From Paenibacillus amylolyticus (lineage in GTDB: Bacteria; Bacillota; Bacilli; Paenibacillales; Paenibacillaceae), in contig NZ_RIAS01000003.1 in the NCBI RefSeq assembly GCF_003719335.1, positions 372,001-436,000 on the forward strand: a stretch of DNA of 64,000 nucleotides, given 5' to 3'. The notes beneath the pieces were generated by a model, which was not told the origin of the DNA, did no database searches, and saw only the letters and a list, made by a program, of their open reading frames with translations. Shown here in pieces: positions 34,040 through 42,302 of the stretch (positions are counted from its first letter, which is position 1; every line of letters starts with the position of its first letter). A program made the position numbers and the translations under genes.

Positions 34040-35098
34040 ATGAGTAGAAGCAAAGAAATGGCGCTAAAAAAAGAAGTTACACCTTTTGAAAAAAACGATC
34101 TCAAACTTAGCATTCGTCAATTAATCAATACATTACTCCCGCTCTTTTTATTATGGGCAGCTGCATATTACAGCTTATCCATCTCGTACTGGCTTACGTT
34201 CCCTATTGCACTCGTGGCATCAGGATTCGTGCTTCGAACGTTTATTATTTTTCATGACTGCTGTCATGGCTCATTCTTCAAAAGCAAACGGGCTAACGAT
34301 ATTCTTGGCACCATCACGGGCGTATTGACCCTGACTCCCTACCAGCAATGGAAAGCCGAGCACTCCATTCACCATGCAACAAGTGGAAATCTCGACAAAC
34401 GTGGTGTAGGTGACATCTGGGTAATGACTGTGGATGAATACAAGTCTGCGACACCTTGGATGCGTCTTTTCTACCGGGTTTATCGTAACCCCGTAATCAT
34501 GTTTGGCATTGGACCGATCTATGTGTTTCTGATTGCCTATCGTTTTAACCGCAAAGCAGCAAGACGCAAGGAAAGAATTAATACCCATTTAACGACTGTT
34601 CTAATCATTGCGCTGTATAGCTTTATGTGCTGGCTGATTGGATGGCAAGCGTTTGTCATGGTGCAAGCACCTATATTTTTCTTCTCCGGTTTCTTCGGCA
34701 TCTGGCTGTTCTACGTACAGCACCAGTTTGAAGAGACATATTTCGAGCATGAAGATGAATGGAGTTATGTCAAAGCTGCGGTAGAAGGAAGCTCTTATTA
34801 CAAGTTACCGAAGTTGTTGCAATGGATTAGCGGAAATATTGGATTCCATCATGTGCATCACTTGAGCCCGCGTGTACCGAACTATTATCTGGAAGAAGCG
34901 CATAACTCAACACCGCCTTTGCAGAAGGCCACAACGATCACACTGCGTTCCAGTCTGGTTGCGCTCCGCTTCCGACTGTGGGATGAAGAACACAAACAAT
35001 TCATCAGCTTTAAAGAGCTGAAAAAAGCATCACGCAAAAAATATATTCCGAATCCCATTCGGGTGACCAATCAAGCGGGTCTGACAGAGAAGCCTTAG
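34040..35098 (+). CDS. des: Acyl-lipid fatty acid desaturase Des
   Basis: The 352-residue membrane enzyme has the three histidine boxes HDCCHG (about 72-77), HSIHHATS (about 111-118) and HHVHHLSP (about 274-281), plus paired membrane segments. In B. subtilis Des makes delta-5 double bonds in membrane phospholipid acyl chains on cold shock, using oxygen and a reduced electron carrier. ATG at 34040 has AAGGAGG 7 nt upstream. DesK/DesR follow on the same strand, but a hairpin with T-rich tail separates them. An in-frame repeat or truncation was not seen. Confidence 0.93.
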   Translation: MSRSKEMALKKEVTPFEKNDLKLSIRQLINTLLPLFLLWAAAYYSLSISYWLTFPIALVASGFVLRTFIIFHDCCHGSFFKSKRANDILGTITGVLTLTPYQQWKAEHSIHHATSGNLDKRGVGDIWVMTVDEYKSATPWMRLFYRVYRNPVIMFGIGPIYVFLIAYRFNRKAARRKERINTHLTTVLIIALYSFMCWLIGWQAFVMVQAPIFFFSGFFGIWLFYVQHQFEETYFEHEDEWSYVKAAVEGSSYYKLPKLLQWISGNIGFHHVHHLSPRVPNYYLEEAHNSTPPLQKATTITLRSSLVALRFRLWDEEHKQFISFKELKKASRKKYIPNPIRVTNQAGLTEKP

Positions 35099-35108
35099 GC
35101 TCTGTCGG
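35081..35108 (+). terminator. Terminator-like hairpin between des and desK
   Basis: GACAGA/TCTGTC and GCC/GGC pair around a small bulge and a 3-base loop, followed by ATTCGTTTTCTT. It overlaps the des stop codon. It probably attenuates rather than abolishes transcription into desK. Confidence 0.5.
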
Positions 35109-35190
35109 ATTCGTTTTCTTGTATTCGGACGGCAGTCATGCTACAGTCAGGCTAAAGTCCAGTAACACCTTTTTCAAGGAGGAGAATGAC

Positions 35191-36339
35191 ATTCAGAAGT
35201 GGTCGCAACTATTTTATAAAAATACAGGGTTGAATCCATATGTATGGCTTGTTTTTTTCATTCTGCCCTTCTATTACATCTCTCAATATTCGCAATTGTG
35301 GACAATGGTGACCGGTATTATCATTATTCTTGTTTTTTTCGTCTGTTATCTACTGGCCTTCATCACCAAGGGCTGGCAGGTCTACATGTGGATTGGACTA
35401 CTGATTGCCATATCCATTACGATGACGATCGCTTACGATTATGCCTATTTCTCATTGTTTCTCGCTTTTTTTATTGGCAATATTAAAAATAAAGCCGGAT
35501 TTTTCACCCTTTACTCGGTAAATCTCGGTGCAAGCTTCCTGACGGTCAATTATGGCTTCATTAATCAAAGCTCATTGCTTCTCAGCCAATTTCCTTTCGT
35601 TTTTATCAGTCTCATGGCCTCGATCCTTCTGCCGATTAGCACATACAATAAAAACAAGCGTGAGCAGCTAGAGGGCCAGCTGGAAAGTGCGAACAAACGG
35701 CTGGATGATCTGGTGAAAATGGAAGAGCGTCAACGGATTGCACGCGACTTGCACGATACGCTTGGCCAAAAGCTCTCGCTGATCGGTCTCAAAACCGATC
35801 TGGCCAAGCGCTTGCTCCGCAAAAATCCGGATCAAGCCATCATTGAACTGAATGAACTTAGACAGACAGCAAGCACAGCCTTGAAGGAAGTTCGCGAGAT
35901 GGTTACAACGATGCGTGGAACTCAACTTGTAGATGAGATGTTCCGGGCGGAGCAAATTCTGAAAGCCGCTTCCATTGAATTTATTTTACAAGGCAACCCC
36001 AAGCTGCAGGACACCTCTCAATTGAATGAAAATGTGCTCGGGATGTGTTTAAAGGAAGCGGTGACCAATATAGTCAAACACAGTCAGGCTACGAGGTGTA
36101 TTATTGAAATTGAGGAAACCCCTTCTCACAATGTCTTAACCGTTAACGATAATGGGATAGGCATGGAACGCACCCGCAAGCAGGATCGACGCGGAACGGG
36201 CATTCTCGGCATGAAAGAACGACTGGAATTTGTGAATGGCTGCATGGACATTCGGTCGGGTGCAGGAACCCAAGGCACATCGCTTATCATCCATGTGCCC
36301 AAGCTGGTACGCAAACCGATAAAGGAGGCAGAAGAATGA
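35191..36339 (+). CDS. desK: Thermosensor histidine kinase DesK
   Basis: The protein is about 382 residues, close to the 370 of B. subtilis DesK. The N-terminus holds about five membrane segments (PYVWLVFFILPFYYI, IIIILVFFVCYLLAFITKGWQVYMW), the part that senses membrane thickness. The coiled dimerisation helix contains MEERQRIARDLHDTLGQKLSLIGLK with the phosphorylated His, and the ATPase domain has NENVLGMCLKEAVTNIVKHSQA and GTGILGMKERLE. TTG at 35119 gives a longer frame but has no ribosome-binding site and lies upstream of a likely promoter. ATT at 35191 is 8 nt after AAGGAGG and its product aligns with the DesK start; ATG at 35186 is out of frame. Confidence 0.9.
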   Translation: MQKWSQLFYKNTGLNPYVWLVFFILPFYYISQYSQLWTMVTGIIIILVFFVCYLLAFITKGWQVYMWIGLLIAISITMTIAYDYAYFSLFLAFFIGNIKNKAGFFTLYSVNLGASFLTVNYGFINQSSLLLSQFPFVFISLMASILLPISTYNKNKREQLEGQLESANKRLDDLVKMEERQRIARDLHDTLGQKLSLIGLKTDLAKRLLRKNPDQAIIELNELRQTASTALKEVREMVTTMRGTQLVDEMFRAEQILKAASIEFILQGNPKLQDTSQLNENVLGMCLKEAVTNIVKHSQATRCIIEIEETPSHNVLTVNDNGIGMERTRKQDRRGTGILGMKERLEFVNGCMDIRSGAGTQGTSLIIHVPKLVRKPIKEAEE

Positions 36340-36935
36340 TCAGAATCGTCATTGCCGAAGATCAGCGCATGATGCTCGGCGCATTATCTTCGCTACTTAA
36401 TCTGGAGGAAGATATGGAGGTTGTTGGACAAGCAAGCAATGGTCAGGAAGCTCTTGCACTCGTACATCAACATGCTCCTGATATCTGTTTAATGGATATC
36501 GAAATGCCTGTTAAGAGTGGACTAGAGGCTGCCGAGGAACTTAGAGGCATGAACTGCAAAGTCATTATTCTCACCACGTTTGCCAGAACCGGTTATTTTG
36601 AACGCGCGCTAAAAGGCGGTGTTCGCGGCTATTTGCTTAAGGACAGTCCCATTGAAGAGCTCGCCGAGGCGATTCGTCAAGTCATGAATGGCAGACGCAT
36701 CTTCGCTCCTGATTTGGTGGATGAAGCTTATGTAGAGGAAAATCCATTAACCGAACGCGAACACGCTGTACTTGGCCTCATGGCTGACGGGAAAAACACG
36801 AAGGAAATTGCCGGACATTTGTTTATCACAACGGGCACTGTTCGGAATTACATCTCGATTATTCTTAACAAATTGAATGCAAGTAACCGCATTGAAGCGA
36901 TCACCCGTTCCAAAGAAAAAGGGTGGTTTAAGTGA
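36336..36935 (+). CDS. desR: Cold-response regulator DesR, NarL/LuxR family
   Basis: The 199-residue protein has a receiver domain (EDQRMMLGALSSLL, the phosphorylated Asp in CLMDIEMPVKSG at about 54, GYLLKDSPIEELAEAI) and a LuxR-type HTH (LTEREHAVLGLMADGKNTKEIAGHLFITTGTVRNYISIILNKL, about 133-175). It overlaps desK by 4 bases. Phospho-DesR activates des in the cold; the palindrome upstream of des is the candidate target. A bidirectional terminator follows. Confidence 0.95.
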   Translation: MIRIVIAEDQRMMLGALSSLLNLEEDMEVVGQASNGQEALALVHQHAPDICLMDIEMPVKSGLEAAEELRGMNCKVIILTTFARTGYFERALKGGVRGYLLKDSPIEELAEAIRQVMNGRRIFAPDLVDEAYVEENPLTEREHAVLGLMADGKNTKEIAGHLFITTGTVRNYISIILNKLNASNRIEAITRSKEKGWFK

Positions 36936-36991
36936 AAGAGCCGGTAATGGATGCAAAAGATAAACGGTTCCCATTACCTTGCATAAGAAAC

Positions 36992-37053
36992 GCAATAACC
37001 AAAAAGCTCGGCTCAAGAGAGTTCCCCTTGTGCCAAGCTTTTTTGGTTATTTG
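36992..37053. terminator. Bidirectional terminator after desR
   Basis: GCAATAACCAAAAAGCT and AGCTTTTTTGGTTATTTGC form a long stem (with an inner C-GGC/GCC extension) around a loop of about 20 bases. T and A runs on both sides fit termination of desR and of the facing lipoprotein gene. Confidence 0.85.
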
Positions 37054-37107
37054 CCTTTAGTCTGACGGTTTAATGTGTTCAAGAAGAAACATCCATACAA
37101 TAACCCA

Positions 37108-38031
37108 TTATTTTACCGATACAACCATGCGAAGCGCATCCAGTGGAACTTGGTCTGTTTTCAACTGATGAATTTGTTTGCCGTCTTGCCATGAAATCGT
37201 AACACGTACGCTTTTTCCGCCACTAGCATACTGCACGTCTACAAATCCTTTGTCTTTGGGAGCCGGCAGCGTATGTGACTCCAGATACTCAACCATTTTC
37301 TTCGCAATCGCCGGATTGTCCATCCGATCCTCGGAAACGGACCGAATCTGCAATGTCCACCTTCCCTCTTGCCATGTCAGATACTGACTCCCTGCGGCAC
37401 CTTCCACCATACCTTTGATACCGTGTCCCAAATCAATACTCATATCCTTCGGTATGTTTTGCACATCCGTTTCGGGGAATAGGTCCGTTTGATTCGGATT
37501 CTCATAGGTTTTCACTTCATAACTGGCTAACCAGGGCATTTTACTGTTTGAATTCGTAAATGAGGGATCATTTAATGCCATTGGTTTGTGTCCTGTATAG
37601 AAGTTTACATGTGTAGCATCTACCGTATTTGTTGTAATGGCTGCGCCTAAATACTGACCCTTAGGTAATGAGAAGGTTGTCGGAAGTGACACATCCTGAT
37701 TCTTCAACTCACTACGAACAGCCTTTATCACTTCATCAACATCGGATAACTCTGAACGAGTTGTACTTCCACTGGTGTTTGAAGTAGCTGTGCCCTTTTT
37801 GCCCGTTGAAACAGAAGAATCATTGGAAGCTGTGTTCGTTTTCGTGCCCTTCTCTCCAGTATCGGAAGAAGCGGAGTTCCCGCTTCCAGACTGCGTTTGC
37901 TCACTACCAGCTGTTGTAGATGGTTGCCCACTCGTCGATGTCAGATTAGAGTCTGGTCCTCCGCATCCAGCCAGCGCGAGCAAAACGGCTGTCGTCACCG
38001 GAATGGTCATCCATAACGATTGTTTTTTCAT
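37108..38031 (-). CDS. Lipoprotein of unknown function
   Basis: The 307-residue protein has a lipoprotein signal (LLALAGC, Cys at about 23). A low-complexity Ser/Thr/Gly/Lys stalk follows (about 27-90), then a soluble domain of about 215 residues (SELSDVDEVIKAVRSELKNQ; PTTFSLPKGQYLGAAITTNT). No named domain is recognised. It has AGGAGG 7-8 nt before ATG. It follows a polysaccharide deacetylase gene on the same strand by 64 bases, which might place it at the cell envelope. Confidence 0.8.
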   Translation of the reverse strand: MKKQSLWMTIPVTTAVLLALAGCGGPDSNLTSTSGQPSTTAGSEQTQSGSGNSASSDTGEKGTKTNTASNDSSVSTGKKGTATSNTSGSTTRSELSDVDEVIKAVRSELKNQDVSLPTTFSLPKGQYLGAAITTNTVDATHVNFYTGHKPMALNDPSFTNSNSKMPWLASYEVKTYENPNQTDLFPETDVQNIPKDMSIDLGHGIKGMVEGAAGSQYLTWQEGRWTLQIRSVSEDRMDNPAIAKKMVEYLESHTLPAPKDKGFVDVQYASGGKSVRVTISWQDGKQIHQLKTDQVPLDALRMVVSVK

Positions 38032-38095
38032 GATGTATACCTCCTAATGATTGCACTGGCCCAGTTTCTAGTTTTTTGTTTCTAGTAACCTGTTC

Positions 38096-38839
38096 TCAAC
38101 GCTTGTCATTCCAGAAATTCACCGGTTGCACATTCTTGGTTAAAATTTCGAATTGATATCCTTCAGCCTTCAATGTTTTCAATACTCGAGGCAATACTTT
38201 CAATGTAGCCTCCTGATCATGCATAAGCACTACAGGTGTGGTTCCATTTTTATGGATGTTGTGAACTTGCTGCATGACGTTGTTGTATACTTTCTGATGA
38301 TCCTTCTTGTATTTCCAGTCGAGTGAGTCAACATTCCAATCCCACAAATGAAATCCTCCTTGCGCAAGAAGCACGTTACGATAAGCCGGTTTCAAATAAG
38401 GCTTACTGCCATAGGGTGTGCGTACAAGACTCGTTTTCACACCGGCAACCTTATTCAAGCTTTCATTGGCTTGTTGCATTTCCTTCAATCCGCTGTAAGC
38501 ATTTTTGTAAAATTTGCTTGGCACATGGGTTACACCATGCAATCCAAGTCCATGTCCTTCTTTTACAATACGCTGCGTTGCTTTCTGAAATTGTTCCATA
38601 TGAGGCCCAAGCATGAAAAAGGTAGCTTTGACTTTGTATTGATCCAAAATATCGAGAAGTTGATCGGTATGTGCTGTAGGGCCATCATCAAAAGTCAGAT
38701 ATAGAATTTTCGTACTGGCCTTAGCGTTTGATTTATCGGCGGATGACGCTGTGGCCGATGCAGACTGTGGCAACAATAACAACGGAAACAGAAGTAAAAT
38801 AGCAAGTGTAGCAACGAATGATTTACGAAGTTGTAGCAT
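38096..38839 (-). CDS. Exported polysaccharide deacetylase (NodB domain)
   Basis: The 247-residue protein has a signal peptide (about 1-30) and a carbohydrate-esterase-4 domain: TFDDGPTAHTDQLLDIL (motif 1), LGLHGVTHVP (motif 2), RTPYGSKPYL (motif 3), DWNVDSLDWKY (motif 4) and VVLMHDQEATL (motif 5). Motif 2 has HGxTH in place of the common HxxxH/S with the same histidines. These enzymes deacetylate peptidoglycan or chitin-like polymers with a divalent metal. It stands alone with a GGGAG site before ATG. Confidence 0.88.
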   Translation of the reverse strand: MLQLRKSFVATLAILLLFPLLLLPQSASATASSADKSNAKASTKILYLTFDDGPTAHTDQLLDILDQYKVKATFFMLGPHMEQFQKATQRIVKEGHGLGLHGVTHVPSKFYKNAYSGLKEMQQANESLNKVAGVKTSLVRTPYGSKPYLKPAYRNVLLAQGGFHLWDWNVDSLDWKYKKDHQKVYNNVMQQVHNIHKNGTTPVVLMHDQEATLKVLPRVLKTLKAEGYQFEILTKNVQPVNFWNDKR

Positions 38840-39287
38840 AATAATAGTCTCCCTTGTGTGTGTTTTTACCCGGGTGTGTGTATCCTCTTAACTCGTATCC
38901 CTTGGCGATTAATTTTAATAGTATCAGAGACACCTTTCACTCTTCTCGCTTCAAAGGCTACGGATGAGTTACACTTTTGTCAGATAAACTTAAAAATTAA
39001 AACGATTTTGATAGATTTGATCTCCAACTTTAGCATCTGTATCCATAGATCAATGTTGACATATTATCTATTACCCTATTTCTATATTCTGATAGGCTTA
39101 TAATGAATTTAATAGGATTGAACACAGCAAAAAAGCTTGCACGAATGCAAGCTTTCTTCCGTATGCGTCACAACCTGAGTGGAGCGCTGACCATTTTATA
39201 AAACGGCCTGGCACTCCTTCTATGGATGCGGTAATAGGCTATACGGTATGTAATGTTACGAATATACGCTTCGACGTTCAGCTCAGC
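38840..39287. other. Intergenic region between polysaccharide deacetylase and ferritin genes
   Basis: This 448-base AT-rich stretch has no gene I can support. It holds the 5' region of the deacetylase gene (with a GT-rich tract at 38855-38880), TTGACA at 39056 and TATAAT at 39099 on the plus strand without matching spacing, and the ferritin terminator at 39132-39155. Confidence 0.6.
39132..39155 (-). terminator. Terminator after ferritin
   Basis: AAAGCTTGCA and TGCAAGCTTT form a perfect 10-bp stem with CGAA loop; on the minus strand a T run follows. Confidence 0.85.
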
Positions 39288-39791
39288 TTACTCCGCGGGA
39301 GCCGTGAATGAACGTTTGCCGAACTCTGCATCTAGCATATAGAAGGCGTTGCTGTCATTCTCAATGCGACGCAGCTTCTGAATGATGTTATCAAACAAAG
39401 CTTCCTCTTCCACCTGCTCATCGATGAACCATTTCAAGAAATACATTGTTGCGTGTTCACGCTCATTCAGCGCGATATCCGCCAGCGCATAAAATTTCTT
39501 CGTGTTTTGCTGTTCATGTGCATAACCGTGTTCAAACACATCCAGCATGGAGTTGTATTCGTTTTTCGGTTCAGGCATCGCAGCCAGTGTAGCACGATGT
39601 CCCCGGTCGTTTAGGAATTTATAAATTTTCATGCCATGGAAACGTTCTTCTTCCGCTTGTACGAGGAAAAAATTAGCGAATCCATCCAGGCTTTTGCTGG
39701 AACAATACGCAGCCATCGCCATGTATACATGAGCAGAGTAAAACTCGAAGTTCATCTGCTCGTTTAAAGACGCAGTCAGTTCTTGACTCAT
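39288..39791 (-). CDS. Ferritin-like iron-storage protein
   Basis: The 167-residue protein has the ferroxidase residues of bacterial ferritin: ASLNEQMNFEFYSAHVYMAMAAYC (metal-binding Glu and neighbours, about 8-31), VQAEEERFHGMKIYKFL (ExxH, about 45-61), IALNEREHATMYFLKWFIDEQVEEE (about 93-117). The four-helix length matches ferritins of Firmicutes. ATG at 39791 has AGAGGTG 6 nt upstream; the longer frame to 39824 lacks a site. It stores ferric iron and protects against oxidative damage. No clear PerR or Fur box was seen upstream. Confidence 0.93.
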   Translation of the reverse strand: MSQELTASLNEQMNFEFYSAHVYMAMAAYCSSKSLDGFANFFLVQAEEERFHGMKIYKFLNDRGHRATLAAMPEPKNEYNSMLDVFEHGYAHEQQNTKKFYALADIALNEREHATMYFLKWFIDEQVEEEALFDNIIQKLRRIENDSNAFYMLDAEFGKRSFTAPAE

Positions 39792-39902
39792 GAAAAACAC
39801 CTCTTTCTGTGGGAATGTTTTCATTTTAACACAACACGAAAGTAGCTTGCATCCGATTTTCTACATTATTCGTCAAAGGATGGATTCAAGGCACAAATTA
39901 AC

Positions 39903-39939
39903 AAAAGAAAGCTCTGCCATGACGGCAGAGCTTTCTTTT
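39903..39939 (-). terminator. Perfect 16-bp terminator after the YjcZ-type gene
   Basis: AAAAGAAAGCTCTGCC (39903-39918) pairs perfectly with 39924-39939 around an ATGAC loop, with A/T runs on both sides. Confidence 0.9.
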
Positions 39940-39957
39940 ATCATTTTAATGAAATGA

Positions 39958-40077
39958 TTATACCAAGAACGCTTTGGAGATGATTACCAACAGGATGAAC
40001 AGAACGAGAATCGCGCCTACAGAAGTGAAACCACCGTAGCCGTAACCTCTTGTTTCTCCACCTACAACTTCGCTCAT
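39958..40077 (-). CDS. YjcZ-family small membrane protein
   Basis: This 39-residue ORF is too short for usual gene finders. It begins MSEVVGGETRGYGYGGFTS and ends in one hydrophobic segment (VGAILVLFILLVIISKAFLV). A Gly/Tyr-rich start and a single C-terminal membrane helix are the pattern of YjcZ/sporulation-related small proteins in Bacilli. AGGAGG stands 8 nt before ATG at 40077, and a strong terminator follows the stop. The role of the family is largely unknown; some members are made during sporulation. Confidence 0.88.
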   Translation of the reverse strand: MSEVVGGETRGYGYGGFTSVGAILVLFILLVIISKAFLV

Positions 40078-40181
40078 TGATTGTACCTCCTCTGCAACAG
40101 GTATGGGTTATCTTATGCAGAGAACGAAACTTTGACAGGGCGAATGCCCTATTGTTAAAATTCGTTTGACTTCATTTTGAA

Positions 40182-40517
40182 TCAGTACCGTGGCGACTGT
40201 ACCTGCATAATATCCATAAAAGGCACCTTCGCCGTCAATTCTTCTTCCGTATGCTCAACATGTACAAGGCGTGTACGAGAATCCATTTTTACAATAATTC
40301 CCTGTATTTGCTCCTCCTTACCCCAGACGGTCAATAACACTTCTGAGCGCTCATGAAAAGCCTCCACAAGTTGATTCCCTAATTCCTCCAGTTCGAACTC
40401 ATCCCGTGTGGGTCTTTTTGCGACTTTTGCTTTGGCCAAAACGGCTGCCTCCTCTACTCCGACGTCCCGATTCCACGGTTGCTTGCCGAGTGCATATTCA
40501 ATTAGTATACCATTCAT
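40182..40517 (-). CDS. YolD-like protein
   Basis: The 111-residue protein shows the YolD-like pattern: KRPTRDEFELEELGNQLVEAFHERSEVLLTVWG followed by QGIIVKMDSRTRLVHVEH and PFMDIMQV. Characterised YolD-like genes often accompany Y-family DNA polymerase (uvrX/yqjW) genes, but none is here. No clear ribosome-binding site precedes ATG at 40517. A small palindrome TGTCATGACA lies about 20 bases upstream and could be an operator. Function unknown. Confidence 0.75.
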   Translation of the reverse strand: MNGILIEYALGKQPWNRDVGVEEAAVLAKAKVAKRPTRDEFELEELGNQLVEAFHERSEVLLTVWGKEEQIQGIIVKMDSRTRLVHVEHTEEELTAKVPFMDIMQVQSPRY

Positions 40518-40598
40518 TTACGTTTGTGTAATGTCATGACACCTTTTTTCGGTAAGTTCCTTCGTATAAATTCTACTTGTGTTCAGTCCCATCATCCC

Positions 40599-42302
40599 TT
40601 ACTCATCTTGAGCTTCGACCAGTATGGTGTATTCGTTTGATCTAGACTCTCCTGAGCGCCGTTGTCCGTTCCACTCGTAAGTGTAGAGGGCCGTCAAGGT
40701 TCCTTGCAGAATACCAATTTGTTCAGGAGCCAGCTGCGCAAGGTACGCAAATTCTTTTTCTGATCCTGCGCCGAGCTCACCGATATGAAGATACCTTGGA
40801 GTCGAATATTCCGGGACATTTAACTGCATCTGCCCCCCCTCCTGCCCCACCCATTTAGCGCCCCGAGGCAGGATATTGCCCAGTTGCACGCGTGCTGGCA
40901 AGGAACCCGTGTTACTGACACTTACGTTAAAAGTAACCGTGCCTCCCTGCTCAACAATAGGGGGAACTACCTCCACATGAACCTGAATGACTGGCAATCT
41001 GACCTCCAGAACAGCTTCATTCGATATAACTCTGCGTTGAACTGTACGAGAATCCGGCAAGCGGAATGTGTACAGTAATACGGCGCGATTCACATAACTG
41101 TGCTGCGTGGAAATCACTGACCTTGATGTGCCCGTTTCGCTTTCCACCTGAGCCTCAAATTGAATATGTAGCTCGGAGCGGGCAGTTAATGTGCCCAGGT
41201 TTATACCTGTATTAGGGTTTGCACCTGGGCGTTTGACGCCATTCCAGCTGAGACTACCTTCAACAAAGACTAACGCTGCAGGCAAAACATCCTGTAGTTT
41301 GGCATCTACTGCATAATTGCTTTGGTTAGACACGGTGATATGATATTGCGCCGTATCTCCTGGTATTGTTATTGCAGGAGATACCGTTTTGACTATAGCG
41401 ATTTGAGGTTCAACAATAACCAGTGTGACCACATTGGAAGAAACAACTTCTTGTTTTCCTGCAATCATGTATCTCAAGACAGCTTCACTTGATAATTGAT
41501 CCGGCCCTTGCGAACTTGTTACCTGTACTCGATACTGCACTCGAACCACACTTCCTGGCCCGATATCTCCAAGATCAATTCCAGCATCCGGCGTGACTTG
41601 TGGTGCGAACATATCGTTAATCGTCACACTTGCCGGTATAAAGATGATCCCCTGTGGGAATGTCACCGTTAACACAGCAGCTGATGCCGCTACAAAACCG
41701 GGATTACTCACTAGAACCGTGTACATCAAGATATCTCCAGCAAACGTGTTGCTTCGATCCACTTGCAAACTCACTTCGAGCCGCGATGTTTCGATACGAA
41801 CTTCAACAATGTTGGACTTCTCCGTCCCGTTAACCGTTCTGCTTTCTGTAGTAACAAACTCATAATTCACTTCTGCCTGGTTCAATAACGTGAGATTCGC
41901 CGGCACTCGCACAATAACGACTTGAAAGTGATAGGTCAATACTTCACCTGGTGCAATTTCTGCCGAAGGCAATCCCTGCGTGGGAGAGACTCCTGGCAGT
42001 GGGATGCCATCCCTCAGCACGCTGTTCGGCAGAAGAGATGTATCCAGAGAGAGCGGGTCTACCACACGGACAATTGCCGTGCGGTTTCCCGTATTCGCAA
42101 TTTCAATCTGATAAGTCAGAGCTTGACCCACTGCTGCAGTGGATACATTGCATCGTTTGCTTACCTTGAGCCTGGGACCGATCCATGGCGTCACGACGGT
42201 GTTGGAATAAGCCACCTGTTCCAGTTCAGTCGTACCCGCGCTGAATCGAACCAGGGACTGATTCTTTAACCAGTGGGACAACGTACCTGGAATTTCGCTC
42301 AT
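40599..42302 (-). CDS. DUF11-repeat protein, C-terminal part of a split giant ORF
   Basis: The 567-residue ORF starts at ATG 42302 in an ATGA overlap with the upstream giant ORF. Its first about 40 residues (KNQSLVRFSAGTTE, YSNTVVTP) are the second half of a DUF11 repeat whose first half ends the upstream protein. Four more repeats follow, starting PRLKVSKRC, RLEVSLQVD, PQIAIVKTV and PVIQVHVEV, more diverged than those upstream. DUF11 modules are about 130-residue beta-sandwiches of surface or spore-coat type proteins. It is either a re-initiated partner or the natural continuation reached by a -1 frameshift. There is no signal peptide. Function unknown. Confidence 0.82.
   Translation of the reverse strand: MSEIPGTLSHWLKNQSLVRFSAGTTELEQVAYSNTVVTPWIGPRLKVSKRCNVSTAAVGQALTYQIEIANTGNRTAIVRVVDPLSLDTSLLPNSVLRDGIPLPGVSPTQGLPSAEIAPGEVLTYHFQVVIVRVPANLTLLNQAEVNYEFVTTESRTVNGTEKSNIVEVRIETSRLEVSLQVDRSNTFAGDILMYTVLVSNPGFVAASAAVLTVTFPQGIIFIPASVTINDMFAPQVTPDAGIDLGDIGPGSVVRVQYRVQVTSSQGPDQLSSEAVLRYMIAGKQEVVSSNVVTLVIVEPQIAIVKTVSPAITIPGDTAQYHITVSNQSNYAVDAKLQDVLPAALVFVEGSLSWNGVKRPGANPNTGINLGTLTARSELHIQFEAQVESETGTSRSVISTQHSYVNRAVLLYTFRLPDSRTVQRRVISNEAVLEVRLPVIQVHVEVVPPIVEQGGTVTFNVSVSNTGSLPARVQLGNILPRGAKWVGQEGGQMQLNVPEYSTPRYLHIGELGAGSEKEFAYLAQLAPEQIGILQGTLTALYTYEWNGQRRSGESRSNEYTILVEAQDE

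Noticed and set aside
39056-39155. Possible small RNA with TTGACA/TATAAT and a hairpin on the plus strand
   Set aside because: The two hexamers are 37 bases apart and the hairpin has its T run only on the minus strand, where it serves ferritin.
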